64,000 nt of DNA, taken from positions 147,449 to 211,448 of the forward strand of contig NZ_BCQF01000002.1 in NCBI RefSeq assembly GCF_001544295.1, given 5' to 3'. The notes beneath the pieces were generated by a model. It did not search any database. It was not told the origin of the DNA and was given only the letters and a program-made list of their open reading frames with translations. This DNA is from Enterococcus pseudoavium NBRC 100491 (GTDB lineage: Bacteria > Bacillota > Bacilli > Lactobacillales > Enterococcaceae). The first letter of the stretch is position 1, and each line of letters begins with the position of its first letter. Below are positions 30,278-38,806 of this stretch, piece by piece. Made by a program: the position numbers and the translations under genes.

Positions 30278-30292
30278 ATAGTTCAGATGATT

Positions 30293-32902
30293 TCAAATCC
30301 ATTCTTTTGCGATTTTGATATAAAGCACTTTTCCAAGTTGTGTCGCCAGCATATAGGCCGCGACAATTCCTAGATACCATAACCAGTAGGCATTAGGTAA
30401 GTGAACAAAATTAAATTGTTCTGCCAACGGTGTGACTACGACTAAAATACCAATCACTACCGCCAATAATAAACTAATAAAAACTTGCGGTGCTGGACGG
30501 CTTTGCAAAAAGGGGCTTTTTCTTGTACGAACCATCAACACGACTAATGCTTGCGTCGTAAGCCCCACCATAAACCAACCGGTTTGGAATAAATTTTGAC
30601 TAGCCAGTGTATTCGCGCCGAAAACAAACCACATTACTAAAAAGGTGATGATATCAAAAATCGAACTGATTGGTCCAATACAAACGGTGAATTTTAATAA
30701 ACCATTCGTTTCCCATTTAGTCGGTGTTCGAAGCTCTTCTGCATCAACGTTATCCCAAGGAATCGTCAGCTGAGCAAAATCATAAATAAGATTTTGCAAC
30801 AACAGTTGAATCGAAAGCATTGGAAGAAATGGTAAAAATGCGCTAGCAACTAAGATTGAAAAAACATTCCCAAAATTTGAACTGATCGTAATCTTGATGT
30901 ATTTCATCATATTGCTGAATACTCGGCGCCCTTCAATGACACCAAACTCCAAGACACCCAAACTCTTTTCTAACAAAATAATCGAACTAGCATCTTTGGT
31001 AATATCCGCCGCAGTATCAACGGAAATCCCGACATCGGCTTTTCTTAGCGCCGGTGCGTCATTAATCCCATCCCCCATAAAACCAACCGTGTGTCCTTTG
31101 TTTTGCAACGCTTCAATGATTCGTGATTTTTGCATGGGATTTAGTTTGGCAAATAGATGGGTCTTTTCTGCTGCTTGGTACAATTCATCATCCGACATTT
31201 CATCCACTTGATTACCTAGCACAAAGTTTTCAGCCGGAATCCCAACGTCTTGGCAAACTTTTTGTGCAACAATGGCATTATCACCGGTTAAAACTTTTAC
31301 ATCAACACCATGCTCTTGCAAAGATCTGATTGCTGGTTTTGCTGATTCTTTCGCTGGATCAAGAAAGCCCATAAAACCCATCAAAGTCATTTCTTTTTCA
31401 TCGTCTGTTGAATAGATGGCTTCGTCATGAGCATCCCGGTGGACTGCTACGGTGATGACGCGCATCCCTTGCCGGTTCATTTTCTCGTTGACCTTTTGCA
31501 ATTGTTGACGAATCTCTGATGTTAATTCCAATATCTCTCCATTAATTTCAACGTATTTACAGATTTCTGCCATCTCTTCTACTGCACCTTTGGTAATCAT
31601 TAACTGATGATCGTCTGTTTTCATAACGACGGTCAAGCGCCGACGTGAAAAGTCAAAGGGGATTTCATCAATCTTTTGAACCGTTTGATAAGGCAGTTGT
31701 CGCTCTTGCTCTTCGAAATAATTGATGACGGCAATATCCATCAAATTTTTCCAACCTGTTTGATAGTTCGAATTCATGAAGGCCAAATCCAAAACTTGTT
31801 CATTTTCAATCCCTAATGGATCTAGATGCTGGACCAAAACCACTCTATCTTCAGTGATCGTACCTGTTTTGTCCGTACACAATACATCCATGCTGCCTAA
31901 ATTTTGGATGGAGGCCAATTCTTTGACAATGACTTTATGTTTCGACAAGGTTAATGCACCTTTAGCTAAGTTAGAACTTACAATCATCGGTAGCATCTCA
32001 GGTGTCAACCCCACAGCGACCGCGATTGCAAAGAAAAACGCACTACTCCAGTCACCCTTTGTCAATCCGTTAAGTAAGAAGACTAGCGGAAATAAGACCA
32101 TCACCATTCGTAATAATAACTTACTGACTTTCGTTAAACCTATATCAAAGGAAGTTTTTCCGCGTTTAGAGGTAGCATTTTTAGCGATATCGCCAAAAAA
32201 AGTTTGCTCGCCAGTTTTTAAAATAATAGCTTTCCCTTGTCCACTCAACACGTCGGTTCCCATAAAAACTAAGTTAGTCAAATCAAGCGCCGTCAGCTCT
32301 GCTGTCACTTCAGTATTTTTGGGGACAAATTTTTCAACTGGCATCGATTCGCCGGTTAATGACGATTGATTCACGAATAAGTCCTTTGTCCAAATCAAGA
32401 CGGCATCGGCTGGAATCATGTCACCAGTCGCCAAGGTCAAAATATCCCCAGGAACGACTTCGTCCATCGGTATTTCCTTAGTTTCACCATTACGGGTAAT
32501 TGCTGCTGTATTTTCAATCATTTCCTTCAATTCAATACTCGCTTTTTGAGAGCGATATTCTTGAATAAACGTAATAAACACACTAGCTAAGATCATAATC
32601 GTCATGACAGCTGCCGCTTCGAGATCGTTGGTCAACAAAGACACCAGCGCCAAAGCTGCTAAAACATACACGAAGGGATCATTAAACGCTTGTAAAAACA
32701 ACAGTAGCCCCGGGGTAGGTTTTTGGGCAGATACTTCATTGGGACCATATTCTTCTAAACGACTGCGGGCATCTTCTTCCGATAATCCCTGCAAAGATGT
32801 CCGTAAATTTAAAAAAAGGTCACGGTCTGTTAAAATAGCTAATTTTTTCAATTCTTGATCTTTATTGATTTTGCGAGCAAGAAGTTTTTTTTTGTTCATC
32901 AT
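30293..32902 (-). CDS. mgtA: Magnesium-transporting P-type ATPase, MgtA class
   Basis: 869 residues of a P3B-type ATPase that imports Mg2+ at the cytoplasmic membrane. Key motifs are present: QSSLTGESMPVEK (actuator), CTDKTGTITEDRVVL (phosphorylated aspartate) and GFMGDGINDAPALRKADVG (hinge). An N-terminal cation-ATPase domain and about ten helices complete the fold. The magnesium riboswitch upstream confirms the substrate beyond the sequence class itself. The start follows TTAGGAGGAACAACT; either of two ATGs could be used. The pdh operon lies downstream behind a terminator. Confidence 0.95.
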   Translation of the reverse strand: MMNKKKLLARKINKDQELKKLAILTDRDLFLNLRTSLQGLSEEDARSRLEEYGPNEVSAQKPTPGLLLFLQAFNDPFVYVLAALALVSLLTNDLEAAAVMTIMILASVFITFIQEYRSQKASIELKEMIENTAAITRNGETKEIPMDEVVPGDILTLATGDMIPADAVLIWTKDLFVNQSSLTGESMPVEKFVPKNTEVTAELTALDLTNLVFMGTDVLSGQGKAIILKTGEQTFFGDIAKNATSKRGKTSFDIGLTKVSKLLLRMVMVLFPLVFLLNGLTKGDWSSAFFFAIAVAVGLTPEMLPMIVSSNLAKGALTLSKHKVIVKELASIQNLGSMDVLCTDKTGTITEDRVVLVQHLDPLGIENEQVLDLAFMNSNYQTGWKNLMDIAVINYFEEQERQLPYQTVQKIDEIPFDFSRRRLTVVMKTDDHQLMITKGAVEEMAEICKYVEINGEILELTSEIRQQLQKVNEKMNRQGMRVITVAVHRDAHDEAIYSTDDEKEMTLMGFMGFLDPAKESAKPAIRSLQEHGVDVKVLTGDNAIVAQKVCQDVGIPAENFVLGNQVDEMSDDELYQAAEKTHLFAKLNPMQKSRIIEALQNKGHTVGFMGDGINDAPALRKADVGISVDTAADITKDASSIILLEKSLGVLEFGVIEGRRVFSNMMKYIKITISSNFGNVFSILVASAFLPFLPMLSIQLLLQNLIYDFAQLTIPWDNVDAEELRTPTKWETNGLLKFTVCIGPISSIFDIITFLVMWFVFGANTLASQNLFQTGWFMVGLTTQALVVLMVRTRKSPFLQSRPAPQVFISLLLAVVIGILVVVTPLAEQFNFVHLPNAYWLWYLGIVAAYMLATQLGKVLYIKIAKEWI

Positions 32903-32920
32903 AGTTGTTCCTCCTAAAGT

Positions 32921-33076
32921 TCAGGACAACAGATGTCGCCCTGCGATATTTATTTTTGGGTCGACTATCCTCATGATCCATCTTCCTAACATCCTCTCGT
33001 TCATTAGGGAAATATTGGCTTTTAATAGACATATTATTTCAAAAATCGAAAAAATTTTATTGTCATACGCGTTCAT
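32921..33076 (-). CDS. Possible 51-residue leader ORF before mgtA
   Basis: This frame runs between the M-box terminator and mgtA, starting MNAYDNKIFSIFEIICLLKA and ending with KINIAGRHLLS, 18 bases before the mgtA start. The ribosome site at the first ATG is weak; an internal ATG (MLGRWIMRIVD) is possible. Leader ORFs control some mgtA genes in Gram-negative bacteria, but I know no such case here. It may be a chance ORF in a long leader. Confidence 0.3.
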   Translation of the reverse strand: MNAYDNKIFSIFEIICLLKANISLMNERMLGRWIMRIVDPKINIAGRHLLS

Positions 33077-33111
33077 TTTTCTAATCTGCTGAAACAGAAA
33101 GGACAGCGGAT

Positions 33112-33144
33112 AAAAAAAGCGCGCACTCGAAAATGAGCACGCGC
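33112..33144 (-). terminator. M-box expression-platform terminator
   Basis: GCGCGTGCTC pairs with GAGTGCGCGC (two G-U pairs) around a short loop, then seven T on the minus strand. It directly follows the aptamer and lies 210 bases upstream of mgtA, as expected for Mg2+-induced termination. Confidence 0.88.
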
Positions 33145-33154
33145 GAATAATCAT

Positions 33155-33312
33155 TCATGTTCATCGTCGAGCTTTAGCACTATAGGGCGTAGACAAACTT
33201 GTCAGCTACGTTATGAATCACCTTCACGATGATTCCTGTTCTACCCATTGGCGTCTCTCGACATTTTTGGGCAGTAGCCTGTGTCCATATAGGAGCCTCA
33301 CCTAACAACTAT
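33155..33312 (-). promoter_or_regulatory. M-box (ykoK) magnesium riboswitch
   Basis: Read on the minus strand, the conserved M-box blocks appear in order: GTTAGGTGAGGCTCCTATAT, GGACACAGGCTACTGCCC, TGTCGAGAGACGCCAATGGG, AACAGGAATCATCG, AAGGTGATTC and CGTAGCTGACA. These match the Mg2+-sensing aptamer found before mgtE and mgtA genes in Firmicutes. With high Mg2+ the following terminator should form and shut off mgtA. Confidence 0.95.
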
Positions 33313-33328
33313 TTAAATTTCTTCTATC

Positions 33329-33357
33329 ACTATAATCAACTTAGCTAATACTGTCAA
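33329..33357 (-). promoter_or_regulatory. mgtA promoter
   Basis: A perfect TTGACA (33352-33357), 17 bp, then TATAGT (33329-33334) on the minus strand. The -35 overlaps the nitroreductase stop codon. Transcription starts about 10 bases before the aptamer. Confidence 0.85.
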
Positions 33358-34085
33358 ACCTTATCTTGAAAAAAATGATTCATTTTCAGAAATTCATCTA
33401 CTTTTTTATTAGGCATTTTTCCAAAATAGTCAGCAAATTTCTTGCTCCAGTGCTTTGTTTCTCGCGCTTCAGCAAATTCTTCCATTGTATTATCATATTC
33501 TTCAATCAATTGATATTCATAGTCTTGATACGTATCATAATGAACGACTGCCGTTTCAGGCAAGCGCGGTTTGATTCTCATTTCAACACTAGGCTTACCT
33601 ATACTTAATCCAGCAATCGGCAACACATAATCTGGCAACTTCAATAAATTACTAATTTCAGTAATATCTTTTCGAATCGAACCTACCACCACACTGCCTA
33701 ACCCAAGTGCCTCTGTAGCAATCACCGCATTTTCCAACGCCAAAGCCGCATCAGTTATGGCCGTAATCAGCGGATCCATCCCTTGATCGATCTCGTATGC
33801 TACACGGTAGTGTTCAGCAACCTTTTGCGTGCGCTTTAGATCAGCAACAAAAACTAAAAAAATTGAACTGCGTAAAATGTGTGGGTTTCCTGGATTCAGC
33901 GCTACCATCTGTGCTCGAATATCACGATCCTTCACAACAATAATACTGTACATCTGACCATTCATCCAACTTGGTGCCTGACGACTCGCCTGTAATATTT
34001 TCTGTAGCTGATCTTCTGACAATTGATACTCTTCATCAAAATCCCGATAAGTTCGATGCTGCTTCATCACTTCTAATGCGTCCAT
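33354..34085 (-). CDS. NAD(P)H-dependent flavin oxidoreductase, nitroreductase family
   Basis: 243 residues, an FMN enzyme like NfrA or NfsA. The opening EVMKQHRTYRDFDEEYQL has the conserved RxYR-type FMN-phosphate contact, SRQAPSWMNGQMYSIIVV is the FMN-binding SxxN region, and ALGLGSVVVGSIRKD is the second. Substrates could be flavins, quinones or nitro compounds. It lies 28 bases after a MocR-type regulator, probably in one transcript, and its stop overlaps the mgtA promoter. Confidence 0.9.
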   Translation of the reverse strand: MDALEVMKQHRTYRDFDEEYQLSEDQLQKILQASRQAPSWMNGQMYSIIVVKDRDIRAQMVALNPGNPHILRSSIFLVFVADLKRTQKVAEHYRVAYEIDQGMDPLITAITDAALALENAVIATEALGLGSVVVGSIRKDITEISNLLKLPDYVLPIAGLSIGKPSVEMRIKPRLPETAVVHYDTYQDYEYQLIEEYDNTMEEFAEARETKHWSKKFADYFGKMPNKKVDEFLKMNHFFQDKV

Positions 34086-34113
34086 TTCATTCCTCCTAAA
34101 TACGTTATCACAA

Positions 34114-35565
34114 CTATTGCTTCTCTACTAATTTGGTCGTTTGAGCCGATTGCTTTAGCTCTTTAGATATTTTTTGCAACTTTTCGAAAAAAATCTGACA
34201 ATCGGCTGCAGTCATTCGGGTATAATTGACCCTCATAGCCATTGTATCATTACTAAATAAAAATGAAGGCGCAATCAGAAGTTTTTCTTGTAAAAATACT
34301 TCCCACTCTTTTCTGGTCAAAGATTGATGACGCCAAGTTAAATAAGCGTAAATCCCCCCAGTAATTTCAGCGACCTGCCAATCTTCCGCGACACTTCTGG
34401 CCTTGTCATTAAAAATGCGCGCCCGCTCCTTCAATTTAATCACCAAATCCTGCTGATTTTTTTCAAAATGCGGATCCGTCAAAGCTGTGTGGGCAATCAC
34501 TTGAGGAAAGACACTGATTGAAAAATCCATCATTTGTTTGGCTTCCGATAATCGTTGAATCAAATCCTGATCGGCAACGACCCAGCCGATTTTGATGGAC
34601 GAACCAAAAATTTTCGACAACGAACCTAAATGAATCACCTGATGCGGAGCCAATTCTTTTAAAGAAGGCGGAATCTGATTGAAGTTCAACTCGCTAAAAA
34701 CCTCGTCCTCAACAATCGGTAATTGATATTTGCGGCTGAGCTCAATTAAATCTTTTCGCCGTCTTTCAGACATAGTTGAACCAGTTGGGTTTTGATAGGT
34801 CGGATTCAAAATGATCAGCTTGATCTTTTTTGTCAAAATCAACTGTTCTAATTTGTCAATCCGCATCCCTTCGCGATCCATCTCAACCCCGTAAAGTTTG
34901 ATTCCCGCGCTAGCAAAAATTGGTAACGAATACAAAAATGACGGATCCTCAATCGCGACGCTGTCCCCGCTTTGCAGCATAACTTGTAATAATAAGAACA
35001 TCGCTTGTTGAGCTCCTGAGGTAATTAAAATTTGCTTTGGCGAAACCTCAATCTTTTGTTCTACTTTTACGCGCTGGCAGATTATTTGCTGTAACGGCTG
35101 ATAACCTAAAGGACTCTGTTTGCGTTCTTCTAACAACAATTCCTCCCAAGTATAAGAAGGAAAACGAAAATCGGGGATCAAATTCAAAGGTAGATCACCC
35201 GAATATAGATCAAGCGACTCAGGATCTTTTAATAATACTTGCATCTTTTCTAAAAAAGGAACTTTAGGATAGGACTTTTGTGTAAGTAGACTGCGCCAAT
35301 CCACTCGTGAAATGGTACTCCGTCCCCAGTTACCTTCATTTACGATGGTACCACTACCTTGACGCCGCTGAATCCAGCCTAAGCTGACTAATTCATCTAA
35401 CGCGTGAACAATGGTAGAACGATTGACACCGTAAGATTCAGCCAACTTGCGTTCAGCTGGGAGCTTATCACCTGGTTGCAACGTACCGTTTTGGATGTAT
35501 TGAATCACTTGTTCGATAATTTGTTGATAAATTGGAATGGCTTTTTCTTTTGATAAGTGCCACAT
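34114..35565 (-). CDS. MocR/PdxR-type regulator: GntR helix-turn-helix fused to aminotransferase domain
   Basis: 483 residues. The N-terminal 70 residues are a GntR winged helix (GDKLPAERKLAESYGVNRST). From about residue 115 a fold-type I aminotransferase domain follows, with LNPTYQNPTGSTMSERRRK and the likely pyridoxal-phosphate lysine in HLGSLSKIFGSSIKIGW. MocR proteins often sense pyridoxal phosphate or amino compounds. No pdxST or GABA genes are adjacent; the only co-directional partner is the nitroreductase 28 bases downstream, so the target may be that gene and itself. The regulated pathway is unknown. Confidence 0.9.
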   Translation of the reverse strand: MWHLSKEKAIPIYQQIIEQVIQYIQNGTLQPGDKLPAERKLAESYGVNRSTIVHALDELVSLGWIQRRQGSGTIVNEGNWGRSTISRVDWRSLLTQKSYPKVPFLEKMQVLLKDPESLDLYSGDLPLNLIPDFRFPSYTWEELLLEERKQSPLGYQPLQQIICQRVKVEQKIEVSPKQILITSGAQQAMFLLLQVMLQSGDSVAIEDPSFLYSLPIFASAGIKLYGVEMDREGMRIDKLEQLILTKKIKLIILNPTYQNPTGSTMSERRRKDLIELSRKYQLPIVEDEVFSELNFNQIPPSLKELAPHQVIHLGSLSKIFGSSIKIGWVVADQDLIQRLSEAKQMMDFSISVFPQVIAHTALTDPHFEKNQQDLVIKLKERARIFNDKARSVAEDWQVAEITGGIYAYLTWRHQSLTRKEWEVFLQEKLLIAPSFLFSNDTMAMRVNYTRMTAADCQIFFEKLQKISKELKQSAQTTKLVEKQ

Positions 35566-35741
35566 CGAAATCCCTCATTTACTATTGGATGATTTAAAGC
35601 TAAACCAATTGTCAAAAGCTGTCAATTGCTTAACTACATATTATTGTTGAAAATAAAAATACGACTGTTTGCTTCACTTTGTCGGCAATACTTTTCTCCA
35701 GTATCCGCTAAATTTTTTACTAACTAGTAATGAGTCCTCGC

Positions 35742-35775
35742 AAAAAAAGGTCGCGCCAGCATTTGGCGCAACCTC
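35742..35775 (-). terminator. Terminator after guaC
   Basis: AGGTTGCGCCA pairs with TGGCGCGACCT around a short loop, then TTTTTT on the minus strand. It is about 20 bases after the guaC stop. Confidence 0.92.
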
Positions 35776-35796
35776 TTTAAAGTTTTCTAAAAGTTT

Positions 35797-36774
35797 TTAA
35801 ATTGTATCGCCATTGAAAATCGAGTTTTTAACTACAACATAATCGACTTTCTGTAAGGCCTCTAAATCTTTTCCACCAGCATAAGAAATCGATGATTGCA
35901 AGTCTTGTTGCATCTCAACTAAAGTGTCTTTTAAAGAACCTTTATAAGGGATCCAAATTTTCTTACCTTCAACGTTTTTCTTTTCGCCTTTTTGAAATTC
36001 TGAAGCACTGCCGAAGTATTCTTTATATACAACACCGTCTTCAACTTTCGTTTCACCGGGTGATTCTTCATGACCCGCAAATAAAGAACCGATCATGACC
36101 ATCGTTGCACCAAAACGAATCGATTTGGCAATATCACCGTGAGTACGAATACCGCCATCAGCGATAATCGGTTTGCGAGCTGCTTTAGCACACCAGCTTA
36201 ATGCTGCTAATTGCCAACCGCCAGTCCCAAAACCTGTTTTGATTTTCGTGATGCAAACTTTTCCTGGACCGATTCCTACTTTGGTAGCATCTGCTCCGGC
36301 GTTCTCTAATTCGCGAACGGCTTCTGGTGTGCCCACGTTTCCGGCAATCACAAAAGTTTCTGGTAAATATTTTTTTATATGCTTAATCATGTTGATCACT
36401 GGATCAGAATGTCCGTGAGCAATATCGATGGTAATAAAGTCAGGGTTCAATTGTTCTGCTGCTAGTTGTTTTACAAAATCATATTCATATCCTTTGACAC
36501 CGACACTGATCGATGTAAATAAACCACGTGATTGCATTTTCTTGATAAAGGGAATTCGTTCTTCTTCGTAAAAACGATGCATAATATAGAAGTAACCATT
36601 CTCCGCCAAAAATTCTGCAATATTCTCATCGATAATTGTTTGCATATTGGCTGGTACCACTGGCATCTTAAAACTAAATTTTCCTAATTTAACGGTCGTA
36701 TCACATTCTGAACGACTACTCACAATACATTTATTAGGGATCAACTGAATATCTTCGTAATCAAATACTTTCAT
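35797..36774 (-). CDS. guaC: GMP reductase
   Basis: 325 residues from the ATG at 36774 ([15 protein letters not shown]), which follows TTGGAGGCCATT. GuaC converts GMP to IMP with NADPH, returning guanine nucleotides to the IMP pool. The catalytic-loop block [20 protein letters not shown] contains the active-site cysteine, and [20 protein letters not shown] follows. Its promoter has a PurBox-like site upstream, fitting the PurR control of guaC known in Bacillus. Confidence 0.96.
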   Translation of the reverse strand: MKVFDYEDIQLIPNKCIVSSRSECDTTVKLGKFSFKMPVVPANMQTIIDENIAEFLAENGYFYIMHRFYEEERIPFIKKMQSRGLFTSISVGVKGYEYDFVKQLAAEQLNPDFITIDIAHGHSDPVINMIKHIKKYLPETFVIAGNVGTPEAVRELENAGADATKVGIGPGKVCITKIKTGFGTGGWQLAALSWCAKAARKPIIADGGIRTHGDIAKSIRFGATMVMIGSLFAGHEESPGETKVEDGVVYKEYFGSASEFQKGEKKNVEGKKIWIPYKGSLKDTLVEMQQDLQSSISYAGGKDLEALQKVDYVVVKNSIFNGDTI

Positions 36775-36802
36775 AATGGCCTCCAATGAATTAGATAAAA
36801 AA

Positions 36803-36855
36803 ACATAGGGCGCTATCGCCCTATGTAATTTACAACATATTCAGCTAAAATGCAA
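36803..36855 (-). promoter_or_regulatory. guaC promoter overlapping a 10-bp palindrome
   Basis: TTGCAT (36850-36855), 17 bp, TAATTT-like TAAATT (36827-36832) on the minus strand. A perfect 10-bp inverted repeat, ACATAGGGCG-CTAT-CGCCCTATGT (36803-36826), begins directly at the -10 and covers the inferred start near 36820. Followed by seven T, it may terminate transcripts of the upstream gene, act as an operator, or both. Confidence 0.6.
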
Positions 36856-36880
36856 GTGGTTTTTTGAATTAACAGCAAAA

Positions 36881-36893
36881 AACACGAACATTA
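36881..36893 (+). promoter_or_regulatory. PurBox-like site upstream of guaC
   Basis: AACACGAACATTA matches the PurR box core (CGAAC with flanking A/T) on the plus strand, about 67 bp upstream of the inferred guaC start. Its orientation is opposite to the boxes at purE, purC and xpt. Confidence 0.5.
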
Positions 36894-36898
36894 ACTTT

Positions 36899-37327
36899 TT
36901 AAACTAAGCTGTTCCTTAATTTTTTTGCTTGAAGACTGATTAAAAAGATAACATCTTCCATTTCTTCTTCGCTCGTCACTTTCATTTCGATCTGTTTGGT
37001 ATTTTTTGAGACATCTTCAAATTTTTCTTTGAATTCATCTGACATTACCTTGACCATCGGCGTCAAATAACGAACGCCAAAATCTGGAAATGGTGTGATC
37101 ACTGAAAAGTAATCTTTATGTATCTTGATATTACAAAGCAAACCATTATATTGTTCAATTACTAATTGCCAACCCGTTTGCTTTTGAAAAATATACTTAA
37201 TCTTGGGATCATAGTGCCGCATAATTTGTGCTAACAAAATTTTTAAGTATTGTGAATTGGGGAGTTCTGCTAAAATTGTCTGCAACTCGTACTTTTCACT
37301 CTCTGACTTAGATTGTTTGCTTTCCAC
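36899..37327 (-). CDS. Conserved-looking hypothetical protein
   Basis: 142 residues from a GTG at 37327 with AGAGG upstream; a longer TTG start is less likely. I do not recognise the family. The sequence is soluble, with a central beta-rich block (WQLVIEQYNGLLCNIKIHKD then YFSVITPFPDFGVRYLTP) and a helical C-terminus rich in Lys and Glu. No signal or membrane helix. It lies alone between purD and guaC, and its stop is just after the guaC PurBox-like site. Confidence 0.7.
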   Translation of the reverse strand: MESKQSKSESEKYELQTILAELPNSQYLKILLAQIMRHYDPKIKYIFQKQTGWQLVIEQYNGLLCNIKIHKDYFSVITPFPDFGVRYLTPMVKVMSDEFKEKFEDVSKNTKQIEMKVTSEEEMEDVIFLISLQAKKLRNSLV

Positions 37328-37400
37328 GGTTATCGCCTCTTTCAATCTACTCTTTAACAAACGATAATTTAACTAGAGTCATTAGTTGTATAAGTTAAAT

Positions 37401-37481
37401 TCATTTCATTTTTTCCGTTTTCATATTTCCTTTTAACTTTTTTTTCATATTCAGTTTACCACTTTTAATTAAACCTGTCAT
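37401..37481 (-). CDS. Possible 26-residue lysine-rich small ORF
   Basis: ATG at 37481 with GCGAGG eight bases upstream, encoding MTGLIKSGKLN then a very Lys/Met-rich end. It lies between the purD terminator and the hypothetical gene at 36899-37327. With so short a length and AT-rich DNA, chance is quite possible. Confidence 0.25.
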   Translation of the reverse strand: MTGLIKSGKLNMKKKLKGNMKTEKMK

Positions 37482-37510
37482 TTTTAATACCTCGCTTTAT
37501 TTTAAAGCAT

Positions 37511-37537
37511 AAAAAAAACGACCAAACGGCCGTTTTT
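37511..37537 (-). terminator. Terminator of the pur operon
   Basis: ACGGCC pairs with GGTCGT (one G-U pair) around a 4-base loop, followed by eight T on the minus strand, immediately after purD. Confidence 0.85.
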
Positions 37538-37539
37538 TC

Positions 37540-38790
37540 CTATTTTAATGATTTGTCGCCGATATCTTGGCGATAAAAATAACCACTTGTATCGACTTCT
37601 GCTAGTGCTTGATAGGCTATTTTTTGTGCCGCCTCAATCGATTCCGCCTCAGCTTCTACTAAAAGCACTCGCCCACCTGCAGCTTGGATGGTTCCTTGCG
37701 TCTCAGCCACACCGGCATAATAAACCGTTACTTGATCGTTAAAATGCGGAACCCTCATTCCTTTTTGATAGGACCCTGGGTATCCTTCTGCAGCCAACAC
37801 GACACCGACTGTCGCTCGTTCACTCCATGATAATTCTGGCTTACGGTCATTTAATAGATCATCGATTACTTGAGCAAGATCGCTAGTTAAACGCGGTAAA
37901 ACCACTTGTGTCTCCGGATCACCGAAACGCGCATTAAATTCAATTACTTTCGGCCCTGCTTCAGTTGCAATTAAGCCGGCATATAAAATGCCAGTAAATG
38001 GTGTTTGATTTTTAACCATACCTTTGGCCGCCGGTTCTAAAATCTCTTTTATCCCCATCTCAACCATTTCTGCTGAGATTTGTGGAACCGGTGAATAAGC
38101 ACCCATTCCTCCGGTGTTGGGACCTTTATCGCCATCATAAGCCCGCTTATGATCTTGCGCAATCACCATTGGATAGACTTCTTCATTTTTTACAAAAGCC
38201 AGTAGCGAAAACTCTTCCCCAGCTAAAAATTCTTCGACCACTACTTTATCGCCGCTTTCACCGAAACGATGATCCGTCATCATTTCTTTTAACGCCTGCA
38301 GTGCTTCATCCAAATTCATCGCTACAACTACGCCCTTACCAGCGGCTAGGCCATCTGCCTTAATCACAATTGGCGCGCCTTTTTCTTTAACATACTCACA
38401 AGCTTTTTGATAGTCCGTAAAAGCTGCATAATCGGCTGTAGGAATCTGATTATCTACCATGATTTTTTTCGCGAATTCTTTTGAGCCCTCGATCATTGCA
38501 GCCGCTTTATTAGGGCCAAAAATTTTCAATCCTGCCCGTTCAAAATCATCAACGATTCCATTCAGCAATGGAATCTCCGGTCCTACAAACGTCCAAGCAA
38601 CCATTTGCTCTTTCGCAAAAGAAATCAAAGCTTCATGATTATCTTCGGCGATTTCCACCAATTGAATCCCATCTTTTTTCATACCGGGGTTGCCCTTAGC
38701 ACAGAAAACCTCCGTTACCTGCGGACTCTCCAACATTTTTTTTGCAATCGCGTGCTCGCGGCCTCCGCTACCAATAATTAATACCTTCAT
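37540..38790 (-). CDS. purD: Phosphoribosylamine-glycine ligase
   Basis: 416 residues, an ATP-grasp enzyme making glycinamide ribonucleotide (step 2 of IMP synthesis). The opening MKVLIIGSGGREHAIAKKML, the ATP-grasp KADGLAAGKGVVVAMN and the metal-binding VIEFNARFGDPETQVVL are clear. It is the last gene of the purine operon, 16 bases after purH. Confidence 0.98.
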   Translation of the reverse strand: MKVLIIGSGGREHAIAKKMLESPQVTEVFCAKGNPGMKKDGIQLVEIAEDNHEALISFAKEQMVAWTFVGPEIPLLNGIVDDFERAGLKIFGPNKAAAMIEGSKEFAKKIMVDNQIPTADYAAFTDYQKACEYVKEKGAPIVIKADGLAAGKGVVVAMNLDEALQALKEMMTDHRFGESGDKVVVEEFLAGEEFSLLAFVKNEEVYPMVIAQDHKRAYDGDKGPNTGGMGAYSPVPQISAEMVEMGIKEILEPAAKGMVKNQTPFTGILYAGLIATEAGPKVIEFNARFGDPETQVVLPRLTSDLAQVIDDLLNDRKPELSWSERATVGVVLAAEGYPGSYQKGMRVPHFNDQVTVYYAGVAETQGTIQAAGGRVLLVEAEAESIEAAQKIAYQALAEVDTSGYFYRQDIGDKSLK

Positions 38791-38806
38791 CGAATCCTCC
38801 TAAAAA

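Noticed and set aside
31776..32369. Plus-strand ORF of 197 codons opposite mgtA
   Set aside because: It lies entirely within the mgtA coding region and is a shadow of its codon pattern.
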